This document shows positions 29,509-39,161 of a DNA stretch of 61,618 nucleotides, piece by piece. Under the pieces are notes generated by a model. It made no database searches. It was not told where the DNA came from and was given only the letters and a program-made list of their open reading frames with translations. The translations under genes and the position numbers were made by a program. The stretch covers positions 1-61,618 of the forward strand of contig OMXR01000013.1 of the NCBI GenBank assembly GCA_900315045.1, read 5' to 3'. The stretch is from an uncultured Sutterella sp. (GTDB lineage Bacteria; Pseudomonadota; Gammaproteobacteria; Burkholderiales; Burkholderiaceae_F). Position 1 is the first letter of the stretch. The number at the start of each line of letters is the position of its first letter.

Positions 29509-29940
29509 TCAGAGAAATATCCTGCAAATCCCGAGAATGAAGGCGTAGCGAAGCGTCTTGCCGAGAGCGCAACAGATCGTGCAGCTCCATGCGGGAAGCC
29601 GCATCCAGCCTGCGGCTATCGGAATCGCATCGCCTGCAAGCGGCACCCAGCACAGCGCCATGGCAAGGGGGCCGAAGCGCTCAAGCCAGTTGCTGGCACG
29701 CTCCGGAATCTGCCTGCGCTGGGGGATGAGACGGCCGATGAGGTACGAGCACATGCTGCCGGCCGTGTTTGCCGCGCTCGCTACGGCAAGAAGGCTCACC
29801 GTCTGCTCAGGCCTCAAAACCTGATAGGCAAGAACGGCCGCTTCGCTCGTTCCGGGCAGGATGGTTGCGGAAGTGAATGCGCTCAGCGCAACGCCCAGAA
29901 GGCCGCAGTCGGCAAACAGTGCGGAAAGGTCAAAACTCAT
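29509..29940 (-). CDS. YqaA/DedA-like membrane protein
   Basis: A 143-residue protein with about four hydrophobic segments and the family phrase SAFTSATILPGTSEAAVLA near the N-terminus, matching YqaA-type members of the DedA/VTT superfamily, thought to act in lipid handling. GSMCSYLIGR and RFGPLAMALCWVPLAGDAIPIAAGW follow. Start is uncertain: a GTG nine codons upstream is possible, and neither has a strong ribosome-binding site. Confidence 0.78.
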   Translation of the reverse strand: MSFDLSALFADCGLLGVALSAFTSATILPGTSEAAVLAYQVLRPEQTVSLLAVASAANTAGSMCSYLIGRLIPQRRQIPERASNWLERFGPLAMALCWVPLAGDAIPIAAGWMRLPAWSCTICCALGKTLRYAFILGICRIFL

Positions 29941-30229
29941 GGCGTCAGGCACTTGTGCGGCGAGCACTCAGGTGCGAACGATTTCCTCTGAAATTCCCTG
30001 GCAGGGGAAAGAATAGTACTTTCTTTGTTTCTCCTCAGAAAAATCCTCCTCAACGGCTTTCAGCCCACTCCTGCTGTGGCATAGTTCCGGGTAACTGAGA
30101 TCCCGGCTCGGAGTTGCTTCCGCCCCGGGGAGTTGTTTTGCGCGCATTCCGTCCGTTTATCTAGCGCGCCTCTTGAAATGTACCGGTTTTTGGCTTTTTT
30201 CCTTTTTACTTTTTCAGGAGTTTCTTCCC

Positions 30230-31839
30230 ATGCTTTCTGACATTGAAATTGCCCAGGCCGCAAAGCTCAAGCGCATTGACGATCTCGCCCACGAGTGGGG
30301 TCTGTCCGATGAGGAATTCGAGCCCTACGGCCGCGACAAGGCCAAGGTTACCCTTGACCCGAGCCGCAAGATGAAGGGCAAGCTCATCCTGGTCACCGCC
30401 TCCTCGGGCATGCCCGCCGGTTCGGGCAAGACGACCACCTCGATCGGTCTTGCCCAGGGCATGAACCGTCTCGGCCAGAAAGCGGTCCTCGCTCTGCGCG
30501 AGCCCTCTCTCGGCCCGGTCTTCGGCATGAAGGGCGGCGCTGCCGGCGGCGGCTACTCCCAGGTGCTGCCGATGGAGGCCATCAACCTGCATTTCACGGG
30601 TGACTTCCATGCCATCACCGCTGCCAACAATCTGCTTGCAGCCCTGATCGACAACGCCCGCCTCAAGGGGCAGGTCGCGCTCAAGGAAGTGACCTGGAAG
30701 CGCGTCCTTGACGTCAACGACCGCCAGTTGCGCTTTATCGTGGACGGTCTTGGCGGCTCTGCCAACGGCATTCCCACGGAAACCGGCTTTGACATCACCG
30801 CCGCCTCCGAGCTGATGGCCGTGCTCTGCCTGGCCGACAGCGAGGCGGATCTGCGCGCCCGCCTCGATCGCCTGGTTGTCGGCATCAAGACCGACGGCTC
30901 GGCCTTCACCTGCGGCGAACTGGGTGCTACCGGCGCACTGATGGCCCTGCTTCTTGAAGCCGTCAAGCCCAACCTCGTTCAGACCATCGAAGGCACGCCC
31001 GCATTCGTGCACGGCGGCCCGTTCGCCAACATCGCCCATGGCTGCAACTCGATCGCAGCCACCAAGGCAGCCTTGACGCTCGGCGATTACGCCATCACGG
31101 AGGCAGGCTTCGGCTCCGATCTGGGTGCCGAGAACCCTCGGCGGTCGTTCTGGTCACCAGCCTGAAGGCCCTCAAGTGGCACGGCGGCGTGCCCCTGCCC
31201 GAAATCGGCAATCCCAACATGGAGGCGCTTAAGAAGGGCCTGTGCAATCTGGACGCCCACGTTGCCAACCTCAAGCAGTACGGCCCGAAGATCGTTGTGG
31301 CGATCAACCACTTCTACAACGATCCGCAGGATGAGCTTGAGGTTCTGCGCCAGCGCTGCGCCGAACTTGGCGTGCGCTTTGCCCTGAGCGATGCGTTCGC
31401 CCTCGGCGGCAAGGGTGCCGAAGACCTCGCCCGCGAGGTTCTGGCCGCCTGCGAAGGCGAGCCCAAGCCCCTCACCTTCTGCTACCCGGCCGATGCGCAC
31501 GTTCTCGAGAAGGTTCAGGCCGTCGCCACGAAGGTCTACGGCGCAGGCAAGGTGACGCTCTCGGACGCCGCCCGCAAGGATCTCAAGGCAATCGAGGCTC
31601 TCGGCTTTGAGAAGCTCCCCGTGTGCATTGCCAAGACTCCGCTCTCGCTGACGGCCGATCCGAAGGTGATGGGTGCGCCCAAGGGGTTCGAGCTGCCCGT
31701 GCAGAGGTTCATCCTCAACGCCGGCGCCGGCTTCGTTGTCGTGACAACCGGCGCCATCATGCGCATGCCTGGTTTGCCCAAAACCCCTGCCGCCTACAAC
31801 ATTGACGTTAAGGACGGCAAGATCACTGGACTGGCATAA
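30230..31839 (+). pseudogene. fhs: Formate-tetrahydrofolate ligase, interrupted by an internal deletion and frameshift
   Basis: Fhs makes 10-formyl-tetrahydrofolate from formate, THF and ATP. The first part (to 31134) carries the ATP-loop segment [18 protein letters not shown] and the signature [19 protein letters not shown]. The second part resumes at about 31135 in another frame with [19 protein letters not shown] and continues normally to 31839. The segment that should link DLGAE to AVVLV, about 12-13 codons (FFDIKCRKAG-like), is missing; a 37-nt loss explains both gap and frame change. The upstream part alone stops at 31165. Residues PAGEGKTT of most homologues read PAGSGKTT here. An aggag site precedes the ATG. 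It is a broken gene, or an assembly fault if the deletion is not real. Confidence 0.88.
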
Positions 31840-31890
31840 TACGCACTCGTCTGGTTGCGGCGGCTGGCCCCTGCGAGCCGTCGCGAAAGA

Positions 31891-31924
31891 AACGGCCCCG
31901 CCTTGACGCGGAGCCGTTTTTTTT
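31891..31924 (+). terminator. Terminator after fhs
   Basis: Arms aacggc and gccgtt enclose an inner ccgc/gcgg stem, followed by a run of eight T residues. Confidence 0.85.
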
Positions 31925-31956
31925 CTTCGGCAAAAAGCACAACGAAAGGATCTTCC

Positions 31957-33461
31957 ATGCTTGACTTTGCCAGTACCCTGAACGGGTGGATCTGGAGCCC
32001 GTTTCTCGTGTACCTGTGCCTGGGCACAGGGCTTTATTTTTCCGTGCGTTCACGGTTCGTTCAGCTGCGCCTGTTCAAGGAGATGCTGCGGCTGATGTTC
32101 CAGAAGAAGGCGGACAATTCCGGCGTCTCGTCGTTTCAGGCGCTTTCCATGACGCTTGCTGGCCGAGTCGGCACGGGCAACATCGCGGGCGTTGCAACCG
32201 CCATCTGCTTTGGCGGCCCGGGAGCCCTGTTCTGGATGTGGGTCGTTGCATTCCTTGGGGCTTCGAGCGCCTTTGTCGAGTCCACCCTTGGCCAGATCTA
32301 CAAGGAAAAAATCCACGGCGAGTGGACGGGCGGCCCCGCCTTCTATATCGAAAAGGCCGGCCACAACAAGTTCTTCGCCTGGCTCTTTGCGCTCTCGAAC
32401 CTGGCCGCCGCGGGCTTCCTCTGCCTTGGCGTGCAGTCCAATTCCATTGCGCTTGCTGCAGAACACTCGTTCGGGCTCAACCCTGCAATCACAGCGGCCC
32501 TTGTAACTTCACTGCTGTGCTTCATCCTGTTCGGCGGCTTGAAGCGCATCGCCAATTTCACGACGCTTGTTGTCCCCTTCATGGCCCAGGTCTACATCGT
32601 CGTCGCCCTGATCGTCGTGTTCTACAACGTGGATCGAATCCCTGAAGTCTTCCGCATGATCTTCTCCAGCGCCTTCAGCCTTGACTCCACCTTCGGCGGC
32701 ATTGCCGGCATGGCGGTGAGCTGGGGCGTGAAGCGCGGCATCTACTCCAATGAAGCTGGCGAAGGCACCGGCCCCCATGCGTCCTCGGCCGCATCGGTTT
32801 CGCATCCGGCCAAGCAGGGGCTGGTTCAGGCCTTTTCCGTCTACATCGACACCTGGTTCGTTTGCACGGCAACGGGACTCATGATTCTGCTCTCGGGGTG
32901 CTACAACGTTGTGGCGCCCAGCGGTGCAACGCTTTACGAGGGCATGAAGGGCATCACCGCAGGGCCCGTCTACACCCAGATGGCCGTTGACACGGTCATG
33001 CCGGGCTTTGGCGCGCCGTTCATTACGCTCGCCCTGTTCTTCTTTGCCTTCACGACGATTCTCGCCTCAAGTACATCAACCGCTTCATCAACAAGCCCTG
33101 GCTGCTGCATGTCGTGCGCGTCTCGAGCGCGGCTGCCGTGGCATACGGAGCGATGAAGACGGCTGACGTGGCGTGGATGCTGGGCGACATCGGCATCGGC
33201 CTCATGTCCTGGATCAACCTGATCGCCATCCTGTTCCTGCAAAAGCCTGCATTTGCAGCTTTGAAGGATTACGAGCGTCAGATGAGACTGGGCGTGGAAC
33301 CGGTCTTCCATCCCTCCGAGCTCGGCATCAGCAACGCCGAGTACTGGGAAGGCGACCGCGCTGAGCGCAACCTTGAAATCGAAGCCAACGAAGGCATCGA
33401 GAATCAGCCCATGGCTCAGGGCCTGCGCAACCTCATCCGCAGCTTCTACGGCAAGGACTGA
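31957..33461 (+). pseudogene. AGCS-family sodium:amino-acid symporter, interrupted by an internal deletion and frameshift
   Basis: A sodium/alanine-glycine symporter-type inner-membrane protein. The first frame (to about 33068) shows MTLAGRVGTGNIAGVATAI, GGPGALFWMWV and SNEAGEGTGPHASSAA, all family signatures. After FFFAFTTILA the frame is lost; KYINRFINKPWLLHVVRVSSAA resumes in another frame from about 33069 and runs to the normal C-terminus at 33461. The missing link (YYYIAETN-like) is about 8-9 codons, consistent with a 25-nt loss. Read straight, the protein would end at 33156 with a scrambled tail and lose its last helix. An aaagga site precedes the ATG. Confidence 0.88.
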
Positions 33462-33485
33462 CGCCTTCCGGCTTCAGACTGCCGC

Positions 33486-33523
33486 GCCGGGACAACTCAC
33501 GTGAGCCGTCCCGGCTTTTTTTT
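33486..33523 (+). terminator. Terminator after the AGCS symporter gene
   Basis: Perfect 8-bp arms gccgggac and gtcccggc followed by eight T residues. It touches the 3' end of the convergent SHOCT gene. Confidence 0.88.
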
Positions 33524-33805
33524 CAGATGCGCTCAAGAAGCTTCTTGCGCTTTTCAGCAAACTCGCTCTCGCTCAGCAGCCCCTGATTCTTCAGCTCGGA
33601 GAGTTTCTTGAGGGCTTCGAGCGAGTCGGATGCCCGCTGCTCCGGGATCGGCTCCAGCTTGTTGCCCAGAATCGCCCAAACGAGCGCGACAAGCCACGTG
33701 ATGCCGAAGAAAATCCCGACCCAGCTCAGTGATCGGAATGCGTATCAGAAAGATCCCGATGATGATTGCAATCAGGAGCATCACGCAGGCAATCGCAGTA
33801 TCCAT
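33523..33805 (-). pseudogene. Small membrane protein with C-terminal SHOCT domain, frame-disrupted
   Basis: The minus-strand start MDTAIACVMLLIAIIIGIFLI is a membrane helix. After about residue 25 the frame leads into nonsense. A different frame, from about 33735, encodes LSWVGIFFGITWLVALVWAI, a second helix, then SLEALKKLSELKNQGLLSES and a Lys-rich SHOCT tail ending ERI. Intact relatives (superinfection-immunity-like membrane part plus SHOCT) have a loop of roughly 20 residues between the helices that is absent here, so an internal deletion with frameshift is the simplest reading. Confidence 0.7.
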
Positions 33806-33835
33806 TCTCTCTCCTACCAGTCAAGATCGGGCTGG

Positions 33836-35464
33836 CTAAAACTTCGGGCCGAATTCCTGAAGGGCCTTGCACTTGTCATTGCTTAGGAACTTTTCAAAGT
33901 TCTTGTTGAAGGCGCGCACGAGCTGAACCGCCCTTCCGGTCCAGAGATCGGCGACCTCATAGGAGGAGCGCGGATCCAGAACCTCGGAGGGAACCCCGGG
34001 CAAGGACGTTGGCACATCGAGGTCAAAGAACGGCAGCTTCTCGCATCTTGCCTTGAGGATCGAGCCGTCAAGAATGGCATCAACGATCGCCCTCGTGTTC
34101 GGCAGACTGATGCGCTTTCCCTTTCCGTTCCAGCCTGTGTTCACAAGATAGACGCGCGCCCCGGTCATTTCAATCTTGCGCGCAAGCTCCTCGGCGTACC
34201 TGAACGGATGCAGAAGCAGAAATGCACCTCCGAAGCACGGCGAAAACGTGGGAACGGGCTTTGTGACCCCAAGTTCCGTGCCGGCAACCTTCGAAGTGAA
34301 TCCCGAGAGGAAATAGTATTCGGCCTGCCGGGTCGTCAGGATCGACACGGGCGGAAGCACTCCGTAAGCGTCTGCCGTCAGGAAAATCACATCCTTGGCA
34401 TGCGGCCCCTTGCTCACGGGACGGACAATGTTGTCAATGTGATAGATCGGGTATGAAACGCGCGTGTTCTCCGTGACGGAACTGTCGGAAAAGTCCGGCT
34501 GTCCGTCTCCACGGATCGTCACGTTCTCAAGAAGCGCATCACGCCTGATGGCCCGATAGATGTCAGGCTCGTTCTCCTTGTCAAGATCGATCACCTTGGC
34601 GTAGCAGCCGCCTTCGTAATTGAAGACCCCCTCATCATCCCAGCCGTGCTCGTCATCGCCGATGAGAAGCCGCTTGGGATCGGCCGAAAGCGTGGTCTTT
34701 CCCGTCCCCGAGAGTCCGAAGAAAATGGCCGTGTTCGCCATGTCCTTGCTGCAGTTGGCCGAGCAGTGCATCGAAGCGATGTGGCGCAGGGGGTTGAGAT
34801 AGTTCATGATCGAGAACATCCCCTTTTTCATCTCACCGCCATACCAGGTGTTGAGGATGAGCTGGCAGCGCTCTGTGATGTTGAAGGCCACGGCAGTTTC
34901 ACTATTCAGACCGAGAAGCTCGTAGTTCTTCACCGACGCCTTGCTTGCTGCAAGAACCAGAAAATCGGGCTCTCCAAAGTCCCGGAGCTCGTCCTCCGTC
35001 GGCCGGATGAACATGTTGCGCACAAAGTGCGCCTGCCAGGCGACCTCCATCACGAAGCGCACCTTGAGCCGCGTCGCCGGATTTGCACCGCAAAAGGCGT
35101 CGACCACGAACAGGCGCTTGCCGGAGAGTTCCTTCAAGGCAATTTCTTTCAGTATGCCCCAGGTCTTCTGGTCGATGGGGTGATTGTCCGTGGGGGCTTT
35201 CTCGGTAGGCCACCAGACCGTGTCGCGGGTCTGGTCGTCCATCACGATGTACTTGTCCTTGGGGCAGCGGCCGGTAAAGCGGCCCGTCATGACATTGACG
35301 GCGCCCAGCACGCAGAGCTGCCCGCGCTCATATCCCTCGAGGCGGCTGTCCGTCTCTTCCGCAAAGAGCGTCTCATAGCTCGGGTTGTATACAACTTCCC
35401 TGACATCATTGATGCCGTACCGCGACAGATCAACACGCATTTTTTCGACCGTTTTCGAGATCAT
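33836..35464 (-). CDS. pckA: Phosphoenolpyruvate carboxykinase (ATP)
   Basis: A 542-residue enzyme interconverting oxaloacetate and PEP with ATP; in anaerobes it often runs toward carboxylation. The P-loop [18 protein letters not shown], the metal-site segment [20 protein letters not shown] and [11 protein letters not shown] are present. The ATG at 35464 gives a length matching the E. coli enzyme; MRVDL eight codons later is an alternative. A -10-like TACAAT (minus, 35481-35476) would put transcription start only about 5 nt before this ATG, so translation may begin with almost no leader. Confidence 0.95.
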   Translation of the reverse strand: MISKTVEKMRVDLSRYGINDVREVVYNPSYETLFAEETDSRLEGYERGQLCVLGAVNVMTGRFTGRCPKDKYIVMDDQTRDTVWWPTEKAPTDNHPIDQKTWGILKEIALKELSGKRLFVVDAFCGANPATRLKVRFVMEVAWQAHFVRNMFIRPTEDELRDFGEPDFLVLAASKASVKNYELLGLNSETAVAFNITERCQLILNTWYGGEMKKGMFSIMNYLNPLRHIASMHCSANCSKDMANTAIFFGLSGTGKTTLSADPKRLLIGDDEHGWDDEGVFNYEGGCYAKVIDLDKENEPDIYRAIRRDALLENVTIRGDGQPDFSDSSVTENTRVSYPIYHIDNIVRPVSKGPHAKDVIFLTADAYGVLPPVSILTTRQAEYYFLSGFTSKVAGTELGVTKPVPTFSPCFGGAFLLLHPFRYAEELARKIEMTGARVYLVNTGWNGKGKRISLPNTRAIVDAILDGSILKARCEKLPFFDLDVPTSLPGVPSEVLDPRSSYEVADLWTGRAVQLVRAFNKNFEKFLSNDKCKALQEFGPKF

Positions 35465-35505
35465 GGGATGTTTGCATTGTATGCCCGAATCGATGAAATC
35501 GGAAC

Positions 35506-35540
35506 AAAAACCCCGGGACATCCGAAAAGACACCCCGGGG
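35506..35540 (-). terminator. Terminator after the M16 protease gene
   Basis: On the minus strand arms CCCCGGG and CCCGGGG are followed by five T residues, 33 bp past the stop codon. Confidence 0.85.
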
Positions 35541-35572
35541 AAAACAGATTGAGTTTTTACCGCTGTAACTTC

Positions 35573-38287
35573 CTACTTCGTGGCTTGAAGCCCCTTGCTC
35601 TTTTTCAGGTCGCCGGCCAGCACGTAGGTAAGGCCGTTGGCAAGCATCTTCCTCAGGGCTGCATTCACCTGCGCAACCGTCAGAGCCTGAATGTCATCCT
35701 CAAACTCCTTGGAATAGGCAAAGCTCTTGCCCGTATCAAGGAACACGAGCCAGCTCTGTGCAAGATAGTCATCCTGCGCACGATTCACAGCACGGCTCTG
35801 AATGATGCCCTTCTTGGCCTCGTCAAGCTCTTTCTGCGTGACGCCATCCTTGAGAATCCGGGCGATCTCCTCCTTCATGCACTGCTCGGCGCGCTCCAGG
35901 TTCTGCGGCGCGACGATGGCGCTCGCACTCCAGCGTGCCCGGTTGCCGAAGTTCGGCAGCGTCACGAAGCTGTACACGCCGTATGAGAGCCCCTCCTTCT
36001 GGCGCAGCCTGTCAACGAGCCGGTTCGAAAGCCCCGTCCCTCCTCCGATGATCCAGTCTGCCACAACATACGCAGCCGCCTCCTTGTCGCTTCTCTTTCC
36101 GGCAAAGTCAACGCGGGCGGTGAGGAACGCATTCTGCTTCTCGGGCGTATCGATCACGATGCGGCCAGCAGAAACCGGCCGGTACTCGGAACTGAATCGC
36201 TCCCAGGCGCTAGCAGGATCCGCGGGCTTCTTGGCCGCCAGGACCTTGCGCAGAACCTCCTTGACAGCCTGGACATCGAAGTCGCCCACAACCACGATCT
36301 GGCCGTGGTCCGTCCCGATGACATCCGCGAACCACTTGGCAATCTCATCGCGAGTGACCGTCGAGAGTGCCGCAAGCATTTCGTCCATCGTCATGGCGCT
36401 GCGGGGATCGCCTTCTGGATAAGTCCTGAAGTGGCGGTTCACAGCATCGCGGGCAAGCTTGCCCGGATCATCGGTCTTGCTCTGAATCGAGGTCTTCACC
36501 TGATGAATGAGCTGCTTGACCTGCTTGGGCGGGAACGTGCTCTTCGTGGTGAGTTCCCCCATGAGCTCGAGCGCCGCCACGACATGGTCGTGATCGGTCT
36601 GGAACGACAACGCGTCGCCCTGCATCCTGAGGTTGGTCATCAGTTCGGAGATCTGATCGCGGCTCTTTGTGTCGGTGCCGCGCGTGAGCATCGGCCCCAC
36701 GAGCACATCCATGACGCCGTGCCCTGTCAGGGTTTTCACATTGCCATAGCGGAAGTCCGAGGCGACGGTGACCGTGCGGCCGCGGTTGCGTTTTGCAAGC
36801 AGCGCCACCTTCACTCCGTTGATCTCAAGCCGCTCGGTGCGCTTGTCGATATTGTCGTGGGAAGTGTCGAACGCCTCGGCAACATCGCCCTCGGCGCGGA
36901 ACTTGGCCGAAGCAATCACATCCCTGGCGTTCGGCCGCGTCATGGCCGGCGCAGCCTTGGGATTATCGTCCGGAATGAACATGCCGACCACCCGGTTGTC
37001 CCGCACGAAGTACGTAGCTGCGGCCTTGTCCACATCTGCGGGCTTGACGGCAGCCGTCTTGTCGCGGTCAACGAAGAACAGCCTCCAGTCGCCAAGTGCA
37101 ATGTACTCGGACAGATCGACAGCAAATCCTTCCGGGTCGGAGAGCGTGCGCTCAAACTCGGTCGCCTGCTGCTGCAGATTCAGCGCCACCTCCTGCTCGG
37201 TTGCCGGATTCTTTGCAAACGCCGTCTCGATGGTGTCGATCAGGATCTGCTTGACCGGTTCAAGGTCCGCCCCCTTGGCAACCAGAGCGCCGAACATGAC
37301 GAAACCGGGGTCGAGCGTGCCCATGGGCCAGCCAAAGACCTGGCTCGCCTTGCCGCTCTCGACGAGCGCCTTGTACAGGCGCCCTCTGGGAGACTCAGAG
37401 AGGATGTCAATCGCCGTTTCCACGGCGCTGCTGTCATCGGCAAGGGCAGAGGGAATTCTGTAGCCGACCGCCACGAGCTGCATCTCGCCCTTGCGGCGGA
37501 TCTGGAACTCGCGCGGCCCATCCGAAACCGGCTCGATCGTCCATTCCCTGGGAAGAGCGCGCTCGGGCCTGGGGATCGGGCCGAACAGCTCGCCAATCCA
37601 GCCAAGAACCTTGTTCTCGTCAAACTTGCCGGAAACCGTGAGAACGGCATTGTCCGGCTGATACCACTTGCGGTAGAAGGCCTGCAGATTCTCTATGGGC
37701 ACGTTTTCGATGTCGCTTCTGGCACCGATCGTGCTGCGCCCGTATGCGTGCCAGTCAAAAAGCACGGACTGCATGCGCTTGAGCATCACGGAAACGGGAC
37801 GATTCTCCCCCATTTCATATTCATTGCGCACCACGGTCATCTCGGTGTCGAGATCCTTCTTCGCGATGAAGGAATTGACCATCGCATCGGCGCTCCAGCC
37901 AAGAGCCCAGCGCATGTTGTCGTCGTTCGCGGTGAAGCTCACGAAGTAGTTTGTGCGGTCGACCCAGGTCGACCCGTTCATGCGAAAGCCCCGGCGCGTG
38001 AACTCCTTGGTGGGCTCCGGATAATTCTTGCTGCCCTTGAACATGAGGTGTTCAAGCAGGTGCGCCATGCCGGTTTCGCCATAATTTTCCATGCGGGAGC
38101 CGACCAGGTAGGTCATGTTGACCGTCGCCGTGGGCTTGCTTTGATCGGCAAAAAGAACAACCTGCAATCCGTTGTCAAGCTGATAGCTGTGAATGCCTTC
38201 GACACTGGCAAGCGGCTTGACGCTCGCCGCGCCGGCTGCCAGGGAAGCTGTAACCAAGGTAGTCATCATCAATGTCTTCAATGTCAT
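35573..38287 (-). CDS. Periplasmic M16 family zinc protease (two-domain, pitrilysin type)
   Basis: A 904-residue protein with a signal peptide (MTLKTLMMTTLVTASLAAGA). The first M16 unit carries the inverted zinc motif HLLEH (GMAHLLEHLMFKGSKNYPE, near residue 68) and the downstream glutamate in TVVRNEYEMGENRP. A second, catalytically silent M16 unit fills the C-terminal half. This two-unit layout matches pitrilysin-like peptidases that degrade oligopeptides. The ATG at 38287 begins the signal peptide; the upstream open frame crosses the divergent promoter region and is rejected. Confidence 0.92.
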   Translation of the reverse strand: MTLKTLMMTTLVTASLAAGAASVKPLASVEGIHSYQLDNGLQVVLFADQSKPTATVNMTYLVGSRMENYGETGMAHLLEHLMFKGSKNYPEPTKEFTRRGFRMNGSTWVDRTNYFVSFTANDDNMRWALGWSADAMVNSFIAKKDLDTEMTVVRNEYEMGENRPVSVMLKRMQSVLFDWHAYGRSTIGARSDIENVPIENLQAFYRKWYQPDNAVLTVSGKFDENKVLGWIGELFGPIPRPERALPREWTIEPVSDGPREFQIRRKGEMQLVAVGYRIPSALADDSSAVETAIDILSESPRGRLYKALVESGKASQVFGWPMGTLDPGFVMFGALVAKGADLEPVKQILIDTIETAFAKNPATEQEVALNLQQQATEFERTLSDPEGFAVDLSEYIALGDWRLFFVDRDKTAAVKPADVDKAAATYFVRDNRVVGMFIPDDNPKAAPAMTRPNARDVIASAKFRAEGDVAEAFDTSHDNIDKRTERLEINGVKVALLAKRNRGRTVTVASDFRYGNVKTLTGHGVMDVLVGPMLTRGTDTKSRDQISELMTNLRMQGDALSFQTDHDHVVAALELMGELTTKSTFPPKQVKQLIHQVKTSIQSKTDDPGKLARDAVNRHFRTYPEGDPRSAMTMDEMLAALSTVTRDEIAKWFADVIGTDHGQIVVVGDFDVQAVKEVLRKVLAAKKPADPASAWERFSSEYRPVSAGRIVIDTPEKQNAFLTARVDFAGKRSDKEAAAYVVADWIIGGGTGLSNRLVDRLRQKEGLSYGVYSFVTLPNFGNRARWSASAIVAPQNLERAEQCMKEEIARILKDGVTQKELDEAKKGIIQSRAVNRAQDDYLAQSWLVFLDTGKSFAYSKEFEDDIQALTVAQVNAALRKMLANGLTYVLAGDLKKSKGLQATK

Positions 38288-38473
38288 AAAAACCTCAATC
38301 GTGCATGGAGAGACACGCCAAGAGGCGGTGCGTGGCGGGAGGATAGCGCCCCCGCCTCTCTCATCGCTTAAGGTCATTGTTTCCAAATGTCGCCATATGT
38401 TACAGCGCTTGCGGAAGCAAAAGGGCAAATCGGTAGAATGCGACCCCATCCAAACACTTTTGCCTCTCTTATC

Positions 38474-39085
38474 GTGAAATTTCTTTTCGACCTTCTGCCC
38501 GTCATCCTGTTTTTCACAGCATTCAAGATCGGGGAAAGCCATGCCCAGCAGACTGCCGACCTGCTCGGCTCATGGCTGGGCAGCGGCATCTCAGTGGATC
38601 AGGCGCCGATTCTGGCCGCGACCGCCGTTGCCATCATCGCCTCGGTTGCCCAGATCGCCTGGATCTACCTTCGCGGCAAGAAACCCGAGCCCATGCTCTG
38701 GATCTCATTTGCCATCATTGTCGTGTTCGGCTCGCTCACGCTGTTTCTGCACAACGGGATCTTCATCAAGTGGAAACCGTCGATCCTTTACTGGGCTTTC
38801 GCCGCAATCCTCGGATATGGGGCGGCGACCGGACGGAATTTCCTGAAGGCCGTGCTCGGCAACCAGCTTGAACTGGATCCGGGCGCATGGAAAAAGATGC
38901 AGATTGCCTGGATTGTGTTTTTCGTTCTTGTCGGCGTGATCAATCTGGCCGTTGCCTACACATGCGAAACCGCCACATGGGTCAACTTCAAGCTCTTCGG
39001 CCTGACGTCCCTGACATTCATTTTTACACTTGCGATCGGCCTATGGATAGCCAAGAGTGCGCAGAATGGGCACAATAACGGCTGA
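38474..39085 (+). CDS. yciB: Septation protein A (inner membrane-spanning protein YciB)
   Basis: A protein of about 203 residues with five or six membrane helices, beginning (V)KFLFDLLPVILFF, the family N-terminus, and containing MLWISFAIIVVFGSLTLFLHN and FIKWKPSILYWAF. YciB helps maintain the cell envelope during division and elongation. The best match to the family start is the GTG at 38474; no ribosome-binding site is strong. Upstream ATG 38438 would add 12 atypical residues. Divergent from the M16 gene. Confidence 0.92.
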   Translation: MKFLFDLLPVILFFTAFKIGESHAQQTADLLGSWLGSGISVDQAPILAATAVAIIASVAQIAWIYLRGKKPEPMLWISFAIIVVFGSLTLFLHNGIFIKWKPSILYWAFAAILGYGAATGRNFLKAVLGNQLELDPGAWKKMQIAWIVFFVLVGVINLAVAYTCETATWVNFKLFGLTSLTFIFTLAIGLWIAKSAQNGHNNG

Positions 39086-39161
39086 TTCGATTTGATGTAC
39101 CGGCCTTCCCGTCAAGGAGGCCGGTGCTGTTGTTTTTCAGTTTGCTAATTTTTCTATACCG

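Noticed and set aside
30060..30170. Possible ZTP riboswitch upstream of fhs
   Set aside because: The region has short stems (ggtaac with gttgc) and a ccgcccc stretch, and ZTP riboswitches often precede fhs. The near-invariant CGCCTGGGC and ACTGGC elements are not present, so I do not call it.
33554..33805. Intact 83-residue gene on the minus strand
   Set aside because: Only the first 25 residues are membrane-helix-like; the rest is frame-shifted nonsense, while the correct continuation with a SHOCT domain lies in another frame.
35440..35464. Alternative pckA start at MRVDL
   Set aside because: The E. coli protein starts MRV, but the total distance to YGI and NPSY fits the ATG at 35464 better. 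Neither has a ribosome-binding site, so some doubt remains.
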